From: Polychytrium aggregatum
Taxonomy: Eukaryota; Chytridiomycota; Chytridiomycetes; Polychytriales
Length of the DNA: 56,819 nt
NCBI RefSeq assembly: GCF_025602895.1
Contig: NW_026516403.1
Coordinates: 1-56,819, forward strand
Reading direction: 5' to 3'
The position numbers and the translations under genes were made by a program. Shown in pieces: positions 20,343 to 29,832 of the stretch; position 1 is the first letter of the stretch; every line of letters begins with the position of its first letter. The notes beneath the pieces were generated by a model. That model saw only the letters and a list, made by a program, of their open reading frames with translations, was not told the origin of the DNA and made no database searches.

Positions 20343-23300
20343 TCAATTTTTCGATCCCGAGTTGCGTTGCACTTGTGCTTGGCAAAGGTCGATCAGTGTG
20401 TCCATTTCCGGAAGGTTGCGGTTGCGGCTGAGGAAGTCGTGGATATCTGCGAGTCCTCCATCCAAGAGTTCGGCCAGTGGTGCCCACGAGTCGTAAGATG
20501 GGTCGTATCCCTGCCAGCGGAGCAAGAACTCGTGTCGATATCCAGGAAGTCGACGTCGTCGGTTGATCCTGTGTCCAATGATCGCTTCGAACACTGATTC
20601 GTCGTTGTGGTTGGGTCCGGGTTCATCAAACACAAGTTGGTCGGTCGATGGTGTGTTGTAGGGGACGAGGGCGGAAGCGGGGAGTTCGGTTGTAAATCGG
20701 AGGGTCCTCGGGAGTCGAAGTCGATATCCAGTCGTTCCGATCTTCTCGATGATCTTGAAGGGTCCCAAGTACGGCATCCGCATCTTGGAGGGTGTGACGT
20801 CGTCCGTGCTGAAGTGATACGCGGTCGTGTCGATCAGGACTTGGTCGCCAATGTCGTAGCTGATATCGCGTCGATGTCGGTTGGCGTAGTACAGGGCCCG
20901 GTCCTGGGCCTTGCCGATGTTGTCCGAGACCAAGTCCAGAGTCGCTTGCATCTCCTCGATCGACTGTGCTGCAGGGTTGGACTCGGCGATGATGTCGGTG
21001 TTGGCAGGAGTGCGAGGATGCTGACCGTGCATCAGGAAGAAGGGCGAATGTCCAGTCGAAGCTGAGCTGTGTGAGTTGAGCGCGAACTGGATGTATGGCA
21101 CTTGATCGATCCAGCGGGAGCCGAGGGCCAGAGTCGAACAGCGGATGGCCTCGGCGACGGTTGCCACAAAGCGTTCGACTTGTCCGGCGGCCTCGTGGTG
21201 GTGGGCAAAGGCGATCCGGAGTTCGGTCTTGAGCAGAGTGTTAAGTCCTGTCCAGAAGGCCGACCGGAAGCGTGTGTCGTGATCCGAGATGAAAGTGCCG
21301 GCGAGTCCAAAGTGCACAAAGACATCGCGGAAGTACTGGCGGGCGACGTCTTCGGCCGAGTCGGTCTTGTTGCCAGGAACCAGGACGACGTACTTGGTGA
21401 GGGAGTCGATAAAGATCGTGATCGAGTTGAAGGTGCGTCCCGAGAGTGAGTCCGTGACAGGCGGGAGTCCGAGGATGAAGTCGAGGGCGACAGTGTCCAT
21501 CTTGCGGGTGGCCACAGGGATCCGGGAGAAGTGACCGTATGCTTGTTGTCGTCGGATCTTGGCTCGCTGGCAGATGTCGCAGTGCGAGACCCACTCGGCA
21601 ATGTCCTTGGACATGGCGGGCCAGTAGTAGTGTGTCGAGATGGCCTTGTAGAGCGTGTTGGTGCCGGGGTGAGCTGCACAGACAGAGTCGTGGTGGTCCT
21701 TGATGATCGAGATGCGGAGGTCCTTGCCGGGGATGCAGATGCGGGTCGAGTCGAAGTAGAGAATCCCGTGTCGAAGTGAGAAGCGGTGCAGCTGTGCCTT
21801 CATCCACGGCTTGAGTCCGTCGGTCGAGTTGTCGCGGAGGACCGAGATCAGTGCTGACAGGATCGGGTCGGAGCTGTACTGAGTGCGGATGGTGTCCAAG
21901 AGATCGTCGGGCGAGGGTCCGAGGTTGACAATCGCGTTGATGATCGAGACTTGGACGGCCTTGGAGATGGCTGTCGGTGTGCGCGAGAGCACGTCGGCGA
22001 CCTTGTTCCACGAGCCGGGGATCCACTGGATCTCGAGGTCAAAGTCCAGCATCGTGTCGATGGCTCGCTGTTGGCGCTTGTTGAGGGTCTTGGAGTCGAG
22101 GATGTGCTTGAGCGCCTTCTGGTCGGTGTGGAGGAAGACTTTGCGGCCGACGAGGTAGTTCTTGAACTTGTCGAGGTGGCGGGTGATCGACAGCAGCTCG
22201 CCGTTGTAGGGCGAGTAGTTGAGTTCGGATCCGTGCAGTTTCTGCGAGTTGAAAGCGATGGGGCGCACCGTGCCGGATCCGTCCATGTCCTGCCCGATCC
22301 ATCCACCAATCGATGCGCTTGACTCGGACCAGTCGGTGAAGAGGTGAATGTCCTTGTCCGGGTTGACCATGTGCAGCGACTGAGGCGAGAGCAACTTGAG
22401 CTGCTCGAAGGCGGCGATGGCGTTGTCGTCCCAGACGACGGACTTGGTCGAGTTGGCGGAGCGGGTGGTGATCAGAGTCGAGAGTGGACCGGCGAGGGCA
22501 GCGTAGCCAGGGACAAAGCTCATGATGGTGTTGGTCAAGCCGAGGAAGCTGCGGAGTTCGTGTTCGGTCGTTGGTCGCGGGTAGTTCTTGATGGCGTCGA
22601 TGCGCGAGGGATGCACTTGGATGCGTCCTTCGCCGATGATGAAGCCGAGATAGGTGACGGTCGAGTTGAAGAACGAACACTTCTCGGGTCGGATCTTGAA
22701 GCCGTGTCGGTGGATCTTGTCGAGGACCAGTTCGATGTGGCGGATGTGCTGGTCCTCGTCCTCGGATGCGATCAGGATGTCGTCGATGTAGACGAACACA
22801 AAGTCGTCGATGAACTCGCGGAAGATGTCGTTCATCGCGGCTTGGAACACGGAGGGACTGTTGGCGAGGCCGAAGGGCATCACAAGCCACTCAAAGTGGC
22901 CGTACTTGGTCCTGAAGGCCGTCTTGGGGGTGTCGGCGTCGGCAATGCGGATCTGGTGGAATCCGCGTTGCAAGTCGAGCTTGGAGAAGACACGGCACTT
23001 GGACAGGCGGTCGATGATCTCGCGCATGTTGGGCAGCGCGGTGCGGTCCTTGACGGTGATCTTGTTGAGGGCGCGGAAGTCAAAGACGAGTCGGAACTTG
23101 TCGCCCTGCTTGACCCAGAAGATCGGTGCGCCGAAGGGCGAGACGGACTTGCGGATGTGGCCGATCCGGAGCAATCGGTCGAGTTCGTCTTTGAGACGAG
23201 CGAGTTCTTCGGCCGACATTTGGTAGAGCGACGACCAGGTTGGCTTGGCAGAGTCGTCGAGTTGGATGTTCATGTCGATGCCGGGTCGGTGAGGCGGGAG

Positions 23301-24152
23301 TTCCTTGAGTTCGTTGAAGGCATCGCGGTACTTTGCGATGATGGATCGGTGTTCGGGGGTCAGTGGTTCGAGGACACGGGCAAGTTGGGCAACGGGGTCG
23401 TAGGGTTCAACAGCAACTGTATTCAAGTCACTGCTCAGAGTACAAACATACACGGCGCCGGGAGTCGAAGCCAGTGCGTTGATCTGCTGGGTCGACATGT
23501 GGTACTGGGATCGGAGTTCGAGGGTCGTGAGTGGCATTCCGGTGTCGGGTCGCGATGCCGTCCAAGTGTGGTGCTTCCCGTCGATCGAGAACTTGATTCG
23601 GTTGGAGGGCCAGTCGATCTCGGGGTTGGTCTGGTCGAGCCAGTTCTTGCCGAGGATAACGTCCCAGGTGAGTGGCGCGGTGAAGAGGTTGATGCGGGCG
23701 TGGTAGTCGTGGATGGTGAGGTCGACGGGATCGGTGACGGAGGACGGGAAGGACTTGCCGTTGGGCATCGTGACGGCGTTGGCGGTGGTCTTGGTTCGAA
23801 GGTCGAGGGTCGAGGCGAGGGTCTCGGAGATGTGCGAGTTGGTCGCACCAGGGTCGATGAGGACGGTGATCGGGGAGCCGTTGAGGGTGGCGTCGATCAC
23901 AAGCAGTCCCTTGCCGTGGTTGGCGGCAATGCGGTGGGGTTCGTCGATGAGAGAGTTGATCAGGTGAGGTCCGGTGGCGAGAGTCAATAGTTCAGCGTCG
24001 GGGGTCGGAGTCGGATGGCGGCAACTCGCCGGGTCCTTCAGAGGTCGTAGTATCCAGGGGTTGCCGCCTCGTCGTTTCCCTGATCTTCGTAGAAGGTGGC
24101 CTGGTCGGCGGTCTCGACGATGGCGTTGATGCGGGGCTGGTTCAAGGGACAC
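20343..24152 (-). CDS. pol: B2 Pol
   Basis: 1269-codon open frame; translation should enter by -1 frameshift at 24074-24080. Protease D-P-G, RT YIDD, RNase H, integrase HHCC and D-D-35-E, GPF module and chromodomain are all present at the positions given for B3. Distinguishing residues are Gln297 in the protease-RT linker, shared with B3, and Ile rather than Val just before the conserved DSLTKY segment of the integrase core. No frame damage is seen. Confidence 0.94.
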   Translation of the reverse strand: MSLEPAPHQRHRRDRRPGHLLRRSGKRRGGNPWILRPLKDPASCRHPTPTPDAELLTLATGPHLINSLIDEPHRIAANHGKGLLVIDATLNGSPITVLIDPGATNSHISETLASTLDLRTKTTANAVTMPNGKSFPSSVTDPVDLTIHDYHARINLFTAPLTWDVILGKNWLDQTNPEIDWPSNRIKFSIDGKHHTWTASRPDTGMPLTTLELRSQYHMSTQQINALASTPGAVYVCTLSSDLNTVAVEPYDPVAQLARVLEPLTPEHRSIIAKYRDAFNELKELPPHRPGIDMNIQLDDSAKPTWSSLYQMSAEELARLKDELDRLLRIGHIRKSVSPFGAPIFWVKQGDKFRLVFDFRALNKITVKDRTALPNMREIIDRLSKCRVFSKLDLQRGFHQIRIADADTPKTAFRTKYGHFEWLVMPFGLANSPSVFQAAMNDIFREFIDDFVFVYIDDILIASEDEDQHIRHIELVLDKIHRHGFKIRPEKCSFFNSTVTYLGFIIGEGRIQVHPSRIDAIKNYPRPTTEHELRSFLGLTNTIMSFVPGYAALAGPLSTLITTRSANSTKSVVWDDNAIAAFEQLKLLSPQSLHMVNPDKDIHLFTDWSESSASIGGWIGQDMDGSGTVRPIAFNSQKLHGSELNYSPYNGELLSITRHLDKFKNYLVGRKVFLHTDQKALKHILDSKTLNKRQQRAIDTMLDFDLEIQWIPGSWNKVADVLSRTPTAISKAVQVSIINAIVNLGPSPDDLLDTIRTQYSSDPILSALISVLRDNSTDGLKPWMKAQLHRFSLRHGILYFDSTRICIPGKDLRISIIKDHHDSVCAAHPGTNTLYKAISTHYYWPAMSKDIAEWVSHCDICQRAKIRRQQAYGHFSRIPVATRKMDTVALDFILGLPPVTDSLSGRTFNSITIFIDSLTKYVVLVPGNKTDSAEDVARQYFRDVFVHFGLAGTFISDHDTRFRSAFWTGLNTLLKTELRIAFAHHHEAAGQVERFVATVAEAIRCSTLALGSRWIDQVPYIQFALNSHSSASTGHSPFFLMHGQHPRTPANTDIIAESNPAAQSIEEMQATLDLVSDNIGKAQDRALYYANRHRRDISYDIGDQVLIDTTAYHFSTDDVTPSKMRMPYLGPFKIIEKIGTTGYRLRLPRTLRFTTELPASALVPYNTPSTDQLVFDEPGPNHNDESVFEAIIGHRINRRRRLPGYRHEFLLRWQGYDPSYDSWAPLAELLDGGLADIHDFLSRNRNLPEMDTLIDLCQAQVQRNSGSKN

Positions 24153-25096
24153 TGCGAGGCGATGTGGCCGAACTTGCGGCAGCGGAAGCAGCCTCCGTTA
24201 CGGCGGAGGTACTCCTTCTCGCGGTCGGTGAGCTTCTTGATCGGGCGCATGTCGACGTTGTCGAGGTCCATGGCGTTGGGGTCACGTGCGGGAGGCTGGG
24301 TCGGCTGGAAGGCGGGACGAGGAGGACGGACCATTGGGCGGAACTGCGGCTGACCAGGTGGAGCGCGGAAGAGAGGAGGTCGCTGGAACTGGAGCTCGCG
24401 GAAGGGTTGATCGCGGAACTGAGTGCGAGCGGGCTGCTGCATCAGGGGTTGCGATTGACCCATAATGGACTCGTATCGCTCGGCGAGGGCCATGGCATCT
24501 TCGAGGGTGGCTGTGTTGGAGTCAAGCTTCCATTCGACTTCGATGCGCACCCTGTGCTTGAGCTTGGTGAGGTAGCGCTGCAGGTTCTGGCGGTTGTTGC
24601 TGAAGTGGGGCAGCTCGAGGAGGAGATCGCGGAAGCGAGAGTTGAACTGCTCGACGGAGCCGGTGTGGCGCAGTGCTTCGAACTCATCCTCGGTGGTGCG
24701 CAGCGAGGTGGACGGAAGGAAGGTGTCGCGGACGAGGGACAGGACGGCGGCCGGGGTCAGGTTGTCGAGTTGCTTGCCCTGGGACCAGAGGCGCCACCAG
24801 GTCTTGGCCTTGCCCTTGAGGTTCATGGCGACGGTGGCGACAGCGGTGGCGTCATCGAGACTGTGGAAGGCAATGTACTCGGTCATTGAGAAGACAAACT
24901 CGTCAACGACAGCAGCCTTACGCTCGCCAGTGAAGGCGTCGGGGAGCGGGATCTTGGGACGCTTGAAACCGGGAGGGACCGTGGGGAGATTCGGCTGGGC
25001 AGTCAGGGCGGAGAGGACCAGGGCGCGGTCCTCGAGCGATAGTTGTTCAAGGGCCTGGAGACAGGCATTGACGGCGGGATCGACCGATGCTACCAT
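24038..25096 (-). CDS. gag: B2 Gag
   Basis: 352 residues, intact, Val at residue 5 as in B3. ATG formed at the LTR/PBS junction (25096-25094). CCHC knuckle at C303-C306-H311-C316; frameshift heptamer at residues 340-341. See B3 for the full description. Confidence 0.94.
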   Translation of the reverse strand: MVASVDPAVNACLQALEQLSLEDRALVLSALTAQPNLPTVPPGFKRPKIPLPDAFTGERKAAVVDEFVFSMTEYIAFHSLDDATAVATVAMNLKGKAKTWWRLWSQGKQLDNLTPAAVLSLVRDTFLPSTSLRTTEDEFEALRHTGSVEQFNSRFRDLLLELPHFSNNRQNLQRYLTKLKHRVRIEVEWKLDSNTATLEDAMALAERYESIMGQSQPLMQQPARTQFRDQPFRELQFQRPPLFRAPPGQPQFRPMVRPPRPAFQPTQPPARDPNAMDLDNVDMRPIKKLTDREKEYLRRNGGCFRCRKFGHIASQCPLNQPRINAIVETADQATFYEDQGNDEAATPGYYDL

Positions 25097-25561
25097 GTCA
25101 GATCACGGGATCAAGAGGAGATCAAAAGAAAAAGATAGAGAAGGGTTTTATTGATCTTAGCGAGGCTAGGATCTAGAGTCGAGTGTGTCTGGGGTCGAAG
25201 GTGATGACCAGAAACATGAGCGGGTGAAGGCGGGCTATTTATCTGTCTGGCGGTCCCGGAGGCGAAGCCTGCCGCAGCGGGGGCGAAGCAGCGGAGGCGG
25301 CGGGACAGCAGCCAGGCAGCAACGGCTAACCGGAGAAACATGTGAAAGTCTGACAAATGCTCGGTGGCTGACAAATGCGGGTGACACAGCGTCTGACTAA
25401 TGCATGGTCGATGACAAATGCAGGGAAAACAGAGCGGCGTGTGCAACATGAGAGCAAGGAAAAAGGAAAGGCGTCACAGGACAAAGGAAAAGGAAAGTGT
25501 GCGACGCAAACAGTGACACAAGTGCGACGGTGCAGCTAGGCGGGCAGAGCGATCTGTGACA
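25096..25561 (-). repeat. B2 5' LTR
   Basis: 466 bp, same as 19843-20308. Contains the minus-sense TATA-like box and AATAAA signal of the family. Confidence 0.95.
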
Positions 25562-26368
25562 GATGGCAATCAAGGAGTAGTCTCGAATAAACTGTCGGTA
25601 GATATTGGCGAACCCTAGGAAGCGTTGGACTCCTTTGGTTGACGATGGGGCATTCCACTCGATCACGGCTTGCACCTTGGCCGGGTCCATTCCTATGAAT
25701 CCCGTAGCCACGATATACCCAAGGAAATCCACCTCCTGGCAGTCGAAGAGGCACTTCTCCAACTTGGCGAACAGGCCATGGTGTCGTAAACGGGTCAGGA
25801 CTTCGGTGACATGTCTGTCATGGTCCTCCTGGGACTGAGAAAACACGAGGATGTCGTCGAGATAGACGACCACGAAGACGTCCAAGACGTCACGGAAGAC
25901 GTCATTGAGAAAGTGTTGGAATACAGACGGCGCATTGGTCAGCCCAAAGGGCATCACCAGGTATTCGTAGAGGCCGAACGGGGTGCGGAATGCTGTTTTC
26001 CATTCATCGCTCGCGCGGATGCGTACAAGGTTGTAGGCACCGCGCAGGTCGATTTTGGAAAACACTTTCGCCCCGCTCAGGCGCTCCAGCAGCGTTTGGA
26101 TCAACGGGAGTGGATATCGGTTGCGGACGGTGATTTTGTTGAGATTTCGGTAATCCACGCAGAGGCGAAGCGATCCGTCCTTCTTCCGAACAAACAGTAC
26201 CGGGGAGGCCGCAGGAGACTTGGACGGGCGAATGAACCCCTTGGCGAGGTTCTCGTCCAAGTACTCCCGCAGCGCCTTGGTCTCGTCCGTCGATAGGCTG
26301 TATATCGGTCCAAATGGTGGCACCGTGTCAGGGAGGAGGTCGATCCCACAGTCATAGGGTCGATGTTC
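25562..26368 (-). pseudogene. Family D pol fragment (reverse transcriptase)
   Basis: Encodes most of a Gypsy RT: the [10 protein letters not shown] start, [17 protein letters not shown], the YLDD motif in [12 protein letters not shown] and the [12 protein letters not shown] region, stopping where B2 interrupts it. Upstream it is out of frame with the D protease because of one extra base in a C run (26369-26372 on the plus strand reads GGGG). Without that base the two parts join in frame. Whether the extra base is a mutation or a read error cannot be told here. Confidence 0.88.
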
Positions 26369-27329
26369 GGGGTAACCGGTCTGCACTACCCTTGGCGAAG
26401 ACGTCGGCAAAGTCTCGGTACTTTGCGGGAAGGCCTTCAGGCAAGGCAGCCAGCTTGGGCAGAGCTGAAACAGCAGCTACGAGGGCCCGTGGGAGCTCCA
26501 TGACCCCGGCGGTCCAATTGATGTTGGGGTTGTGCTCGCGCAGCCAGGGCAGTCCCAGAACGACAGGAGCATGCGGACACGAGAGGAGGTCGAACACTAC
26601 GGTGGACATGTGGTCTCCAACGATGGTGTCGATGGGCAGTGTTTCCTCCGACACGGGTGGAAGAACGTGGCCGTCAATGGCTATTGCAGCCAATGGGCTT
26701 GGTTTGGGGCAGATGGCCAGGTCGTTCTCGCGAGTGAACGTGGGATCGATGAAGCATGTGGTGCACCCGCTGTCCAACATTGCTGTGGTGTGCACGCGGA
26801 TGTCGTTTTGCATGAGGGTGATGGGCATGAGGAACAAACTGGCGTTGGGGTAGCATGTGGTTGTTGCCGATATGATTGGGCGAATTTGGTCCAGGTTGGG
26901 GGCGTTTGGGGGCGTGGCTTGCGTTGGGGGATGCGGGAGTCCTTGTTTGGTGATGGGTGAGTCGGGCACGCGGCTTGAGGTCCCGGACGTCGTGGGGATT
27001 GCTGAAGATTTGGGGTGCGTGCTCTGGGATGAGCACGCACCATTGGGAGCACCTGGGAGGTCGGGCTGGTGGCGGCATGGGCTGGTCGGGGTAGCCGCTG
27101 GTCTCGGCGGGAACGGGAGTTCTGAGGTGTCCCCAGGAGTTGGATGGTGTCGCATGCGGAGGTCGATGGTTCGGAGAGGTAGGGCCAAGGGGGAGGGGAC
27201 AACTGGAGAAGTGCTGTGGTTGACGGCGACTTTATTGCAGTTGTCAATGGACAGCGCCAGAGCAGAGGCCCTTAGAGGCTCTGGCGCTTGTCGTTTCCCT
27301 GGTTGTTCATGGGCTTGCGACGAGGGCAC
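26369..27329 (-). pseudogene. Family D pol, 5' part: protease
   Basis: Frame overlapping gag by about 58 bases in the -1 phase; the D frameshift site (27293-27299) would feed it. A long Pro/Ser/Thr-rich stretch precedes a protease with D-S-G-C and the VLGLPWLREHNP motif, then the linker [12 protein letters not shown]. The frame fails at 26369-26372, just where RT begins. Combined with the RT, RNase H and LTR pieces this was a normal Gypsy gag-pol element. Confidence 0.88.
27254..27299 (-). other. D gag-pol -1 frameshift signal
   Basis: Heptamer GGGAAAC (27299 down to 27293) phased G-GGA-AAC in gag, 5-nt spacer GACAA, then a perfect 10-bp stem GCGCCAGAGC/GCTCTGGCGC (27287-27278 with 27263-27254) around a 14-nt loop. 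The gag stop lies in the loop. Confidence 0.8.
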
Positions 27330-28048
27330 GACTTGATGTAGTGACCTGCTTCACCGCAGTAAAGACACAAATTGTTGGAGCGGCGATGGCGGTGCTGTAC
27401 GTCGCGGTCGCTGAGAGAGGCAGCGTTGGCCGTGTCGACGTCCATGGGATCGTCGGCGTACCTGGACTCGGAGCTTGGGTGGACACCAGGGTGGATGGTC
27501 GGACGGTAGCGGTGGCCGGGGGACTCCTCGAGGCGGCGTTGATGGATGCGAGCGTCGAGGCGGATGGCCACCTCGATCAACTCGGAGAGGGCTTCGGGGA
27601 GGTCGCCTCGGATGGCCAGCATGTCCTTGATCTCGCCGCTCAGGCCACGGTAGAACTGAGCGACGAATGCTGGTTCGTTCCATCTGACCTCTGACTGGAG
27701 CAGCTGGAACTCCGAGGCGTAGACGGTGGCGGGCCGTCTGCCTTGCATGAGCTTCATCAGGGAGGATTCGGCCCTCTTGGAGGCATTTGGGTCTCCGTAG
27801 CGGGCCTCAAGGATGGTGCAAAACTGGCGGAAGTCTTGAAGCGCAGGGTCCTCAGTGCGGACGAGGCTTGCGAACCAGTCGGCGGGCGGGCCGGAGAGGA
27901 GCGAACCGACGAGGCCAACTCTGTGGCTGGCAGTTGGATAGCGGGCATCGTTCAGGGTTAGGACGATGTTGACCTTCGTGAGGAAGGTCCTGAGTTGACG
28001 GCGGTCCCCGGTAAACGGGTCGGGGAGACGGATGACGGGATCAGCCAT
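27272..28048 (-). CDS. gag: Family D Gag
   Basis: 258 residues from the ATG at 28048 (MADPVIRLPDPF); further upstream the frame is open only through non-ATG codons into the LTR. A Gag capsid-like domain occupies about residues 10-170. A PMDVDTAN motif follows, then a canonical CCHC knuckle (C228, C231, H236, C241). The last eight codons lie after the frameshift heptamer. Gag is uninterrupted although D pol is split by B1, B2 and an indel. The leader between LTR and ATG is only 31 nt and contains the PBS. Confidence 0.9.
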   Translation of the reverse strand: MADPVIRLPDPFTGDRRQLRTFLTKVNIVLTLNDARYPTASHRVGLVGSLLSGPPADWFASLVRTEDPALQDFRQFCTILEARYGDPNASKRAESSLMKLMQGRRPATVYASEFQLLQSEVRWNEPAFVAQFYRGLSGEIKDMLAIRGDLPEALSELIEVAIRLDARIHQRRLEESPGHRYRPTIHPGVHPSSESRYADDPMDVDTANAASLSDRDVQHRHRRSNNLCLYCGEAGHYIKSCPRRKPMNNQGNDKRQSL

Positions 28049-28066
28049 AGCGAGGACGGGGTGAGG

Positions 28067-28077
28067 AAGAGAAGTCA
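28067..28077 (-). other. D primer binding site, self-complementary type
   Basis: Sense TGACTTCTCTT, 2 nt inside the 5' LTR, perfectly complementary to AAGAGAAGTCA in the LTR (28223 down to 28213). No TGG for a tRNA end. Same geometry as family A. Confidence 0.75.
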
Positions 28078-28079
28078 AA

Positions 28080-28345
28080 TGTAACGGACGGGCGAGGGTG
28101 GACCGAGGCGAGGGCAAGCAGGCAGGGCGAACAGGCAGGGCAAACGGGGACGGGGCCGAAAGGCGAAACTGGGAGCTGGACAGGAATATATTGCAGGACG
28201 GGAGAGTACAGATGACTTCTCTTGCTGGGCTCTCGTGCGGCCGGAGAGGCAGCCCTTATATACTGAGGCCTAGCAAGAGACGATCGCGCGTGGCTTGGAA
28301 CCAGCCAACGCACGCCCGATGTGGCGACCACGCCGGGTCGTCACA
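28080..28345 (-). repeat. D 5' LTR
   Basis: 266 bp, TGTAACGG...CGTCACA as read on +. It is followed by GTCGG (28346-28350), one copy of the presumed target duplication in the B' relic; the partner lies off the left edge. It holds a TATATAAG box (from 28262, minus sense) and the proposed primer donor 39 nt downstream of it. Its 3' LTR is outside the window, so identity cannot be compared. Confidence 0.85.
28255..28262 (-). promoter_or_regulatory. TATA box of the D 5' LTR
   Basis: Sense TATATAAG, 39 nt before the AAGAGAAGTCA segment that pairs with the PBS. Confidence 0.7.
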
Positions 28346-28557
28346 GTCGGTGTGCGCGAGAGCACGTCGGCGACCTTGTTCCACGAGCCGGGGATCCACT
28401 GGATCTCGAGGTCAAAGTCCAGCATCGTGTCGATGGCCCGTTGTTGGCGCTTGTTGAGGGTCTTGGAGTCGAGGATGTGCTTGAGCGCCTTCTGGTCGGT
28501 GTGGAGGAAGACTTTGCGGCCGACGAGGTAGTTCTTGAACTTGTCGAGGTGGCGGGT
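28346..28557 (-). pseudogene. B' relic: family B-like RNase H fragment
   Basis: Minus frame encodes the end of a B-type RNase H (HLDKFKNYLVGRKV through NKVADVLSRTPT) with a few base differences from B1-B6, so it is an older relative. It is cut on the left by D (target GTCGG) and on the right by solo LTR F (target CGGGT, 28553-28557). It continues at 51783. Confidence 0.9.
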
Positions 28558-28651
28558 TGTCAAGACTGGACAACGGGGCAAGCAGGGAAGTGCGCAAGAG
28601 TCCTAATGCAAGACTCGAACGTAGGGAGAGGAGCGGGGACTGGACTGGGAC
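28558..28651 (-). repeat. Solo LTR F, first part
   Basis: Begins TGTCAAGACTGG right after the CGGGT target copy. It runs 94 bases and is interrupted by E, whose GGGAC target copy is 28647-28651. The rest lies at 51296-51782, making an LTR of about 581 bp. Confidence 0.75.
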
Positions 28652-28960
28652 TGTAACGTCCACTACTGGGACGTTGGGGCAAGACGGGGAGGGAGGGGGT
28701 ACAAGACAAGACAGGACGGGGCAGAACAGGGCGGTGCTAGGCTACTCTAGCGGACGGGTGAGCTCGGGGAGCACTTACGTTTATTCACGATAAAACCGAA
28801 CTCCAGACAAACGGGGGGAACGGGGGCAACCCGCAGGTATACCCTGCGGTGGCCTGCCTGCGGTGCGTGAAAACGCAAAGCGCAGCACAGGTCACGACCC
28901 ACTGCGCCGCGCAGTACGCGCAGTACGCGCAGCACAGCGTCGGAGATACCATCTCCTACA
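28652..28960 (-). repeat. E 3' LTR
   Basis: 309 bp, TGTAACGT...TCTCCTACA as read on +. Contains AATAAA in minus sense and a short tandem array of GCGCAGTAC units near its right end. Identical on reading to 50982-51290 and to 52552-52860. Confidence 0.95.
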
Positions 28961-28969
28961 CTCCCACAC

Positions 28970-29366
28970 TTAAGAAGGCTTCCTGCGAGGAGCCCTGCGT
29001 GTGCTCTTTATTTGGGGCTCCTCGAGGTGTTTACCGTATTTACTCAGCTCCTCGGGTGCATGGGACAAGTCCTCCAGTGTTTGCCATGTGTTGCCCGAGT
29101 GTGGGTAACCAACCCACTTGACATAAAACCGAAGTGACCCATCAGCCACTTTCTTGTGCCTCACGATCCTTTCGACTTCATATTCTTGAGTATAGTATTG
29201 TCCGAGGTCGTCTTCCAGTGGTGCGTCGTCCGGGACACCTTCGTCGGCGTCGGGGAACTGTGCTGGACTGCGGGTCGTGTGGCGACGCAGCTTGGACACA
29301 TGGAAGACAGGATGGAGCTTGCTTCCAGGTGGCAAGTCCAACAGGTAGTTGAGGGGACTGGGTCGG
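28970..29366 (-). pseudogene. E pol, 3' end: integrase tail and chromodomain
   Basis: Starts after the B3 insertion with the LLDLPPGSKLHPVFHVSKL motif that follows the integrase GPF module. It then encodes a chromodomain (EYEVERIVRHKK ... FYVKWVGYP ... W) and a basic tail, ending at the TAA at 28970-28972. The preceding residues (FKIAAR) are at 35086 onward; the frame is continuous once B3 and one GTCGG are removed. The polypurine tract (sense GTGTGGGAG) lies between the stop and the LTR. Confidence 0.92.
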
Positions 29367-29832
29367 TGTCACAGATCGCTCTGCCCGCCTAGCTGCACCG
29401 TCGCACTTGTGTCACTGTTTGCGTCGCACACTTTCCTTTTCCTTTGTCCTGTGACGCCTTTCCTTTTTCCTTGCTCTCATGTTGCACACGCCGCTCTGTT
29501 TTCCCTGCATTTGTCATCGACCATGCATTAGTCAGACGCTGTGTCACCCGCATTTGTCAGCCACCGAGCATTTGTCAGACTTTCACATGTTTCTCCGGTT
29601 AGCCGTTGCTGCCTGGCTGCTGTCCCGCCGCCTCCGCTGCTTCGCCCCCGCTGCGGCAGGCTTCGCCTCCGGGACCGCCAGACAGATAAATAGCCCGCCT
29701 TCACCCGCTCATGTTTCTGGTCATCACCTTCGACCCCAGACACACTTGACTCTAGATCCTAGCCTCGCTAAGATCAATAAAACCCTTCTCTATCTTTTTC
29801 TTTTGATCTCCTCTTGATCCCGTGATCTGACA
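29367..29832 (+). repeat. B3 5' LTR
   Basis: 466 bp, TGTCACAG...TCTGACA. TATA-like GATAAATAGCC core at 29685-29695 and AATAAA at 29776-29781. The last base is also the A of the gag ATG. Confidence 0.96.
29686..29695 (+). promoter_or_regulatory. TATA-like promoter core of the B LTR
   Basis: ATAAATAGCC, preceded by AG rather than T. The same ten bases occur in the LTRs of A and F, suggesting a shared core promoter design. Repeated in every B LTR. Confidence 0.6.

Larger units (their letters stand above)
19843..25561 (-). mobile_element. Intact family B retrotransposon B2
   Basis: 5719 bp with 466-bp LTRs and a GATGG target duplication (19838-19842, 25562-25566), inserted into D pol between RT and RNase H. 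Both LTRs share a G (TAGAGTCGAGTG) where other B copies have A. Gag Val5, Pol Gln297 and a private Ile in the integrase core distinguish it. Coding capacity is complete. Confidence 0.96.

Noticed and set aside
25397..25561. Apparent C-terminal extension of D RT
   Set aside because: This is translation running on into the B2 LTR; the real D pol continues at 19842 after B2 is removed. Similar run-ons occur at 35027-35085, 42905-43069 and 49097-49139.
7321..25561. Regularly spaced 466-bp repeats considered as a tandem repeat or CRISPR-like array
   Set aside because: They are LTR pairs with TG/CA ends, target duplications and gag-pol between them; nothing resembles short repeats with unique spacers.
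29479..29817. A 112-codon frame inside the B LTR
   Set aside because: Lies in the promoter/R region of the LTR, is repeated only because the LTR is repeated, and shows no domain or coding-like composition.
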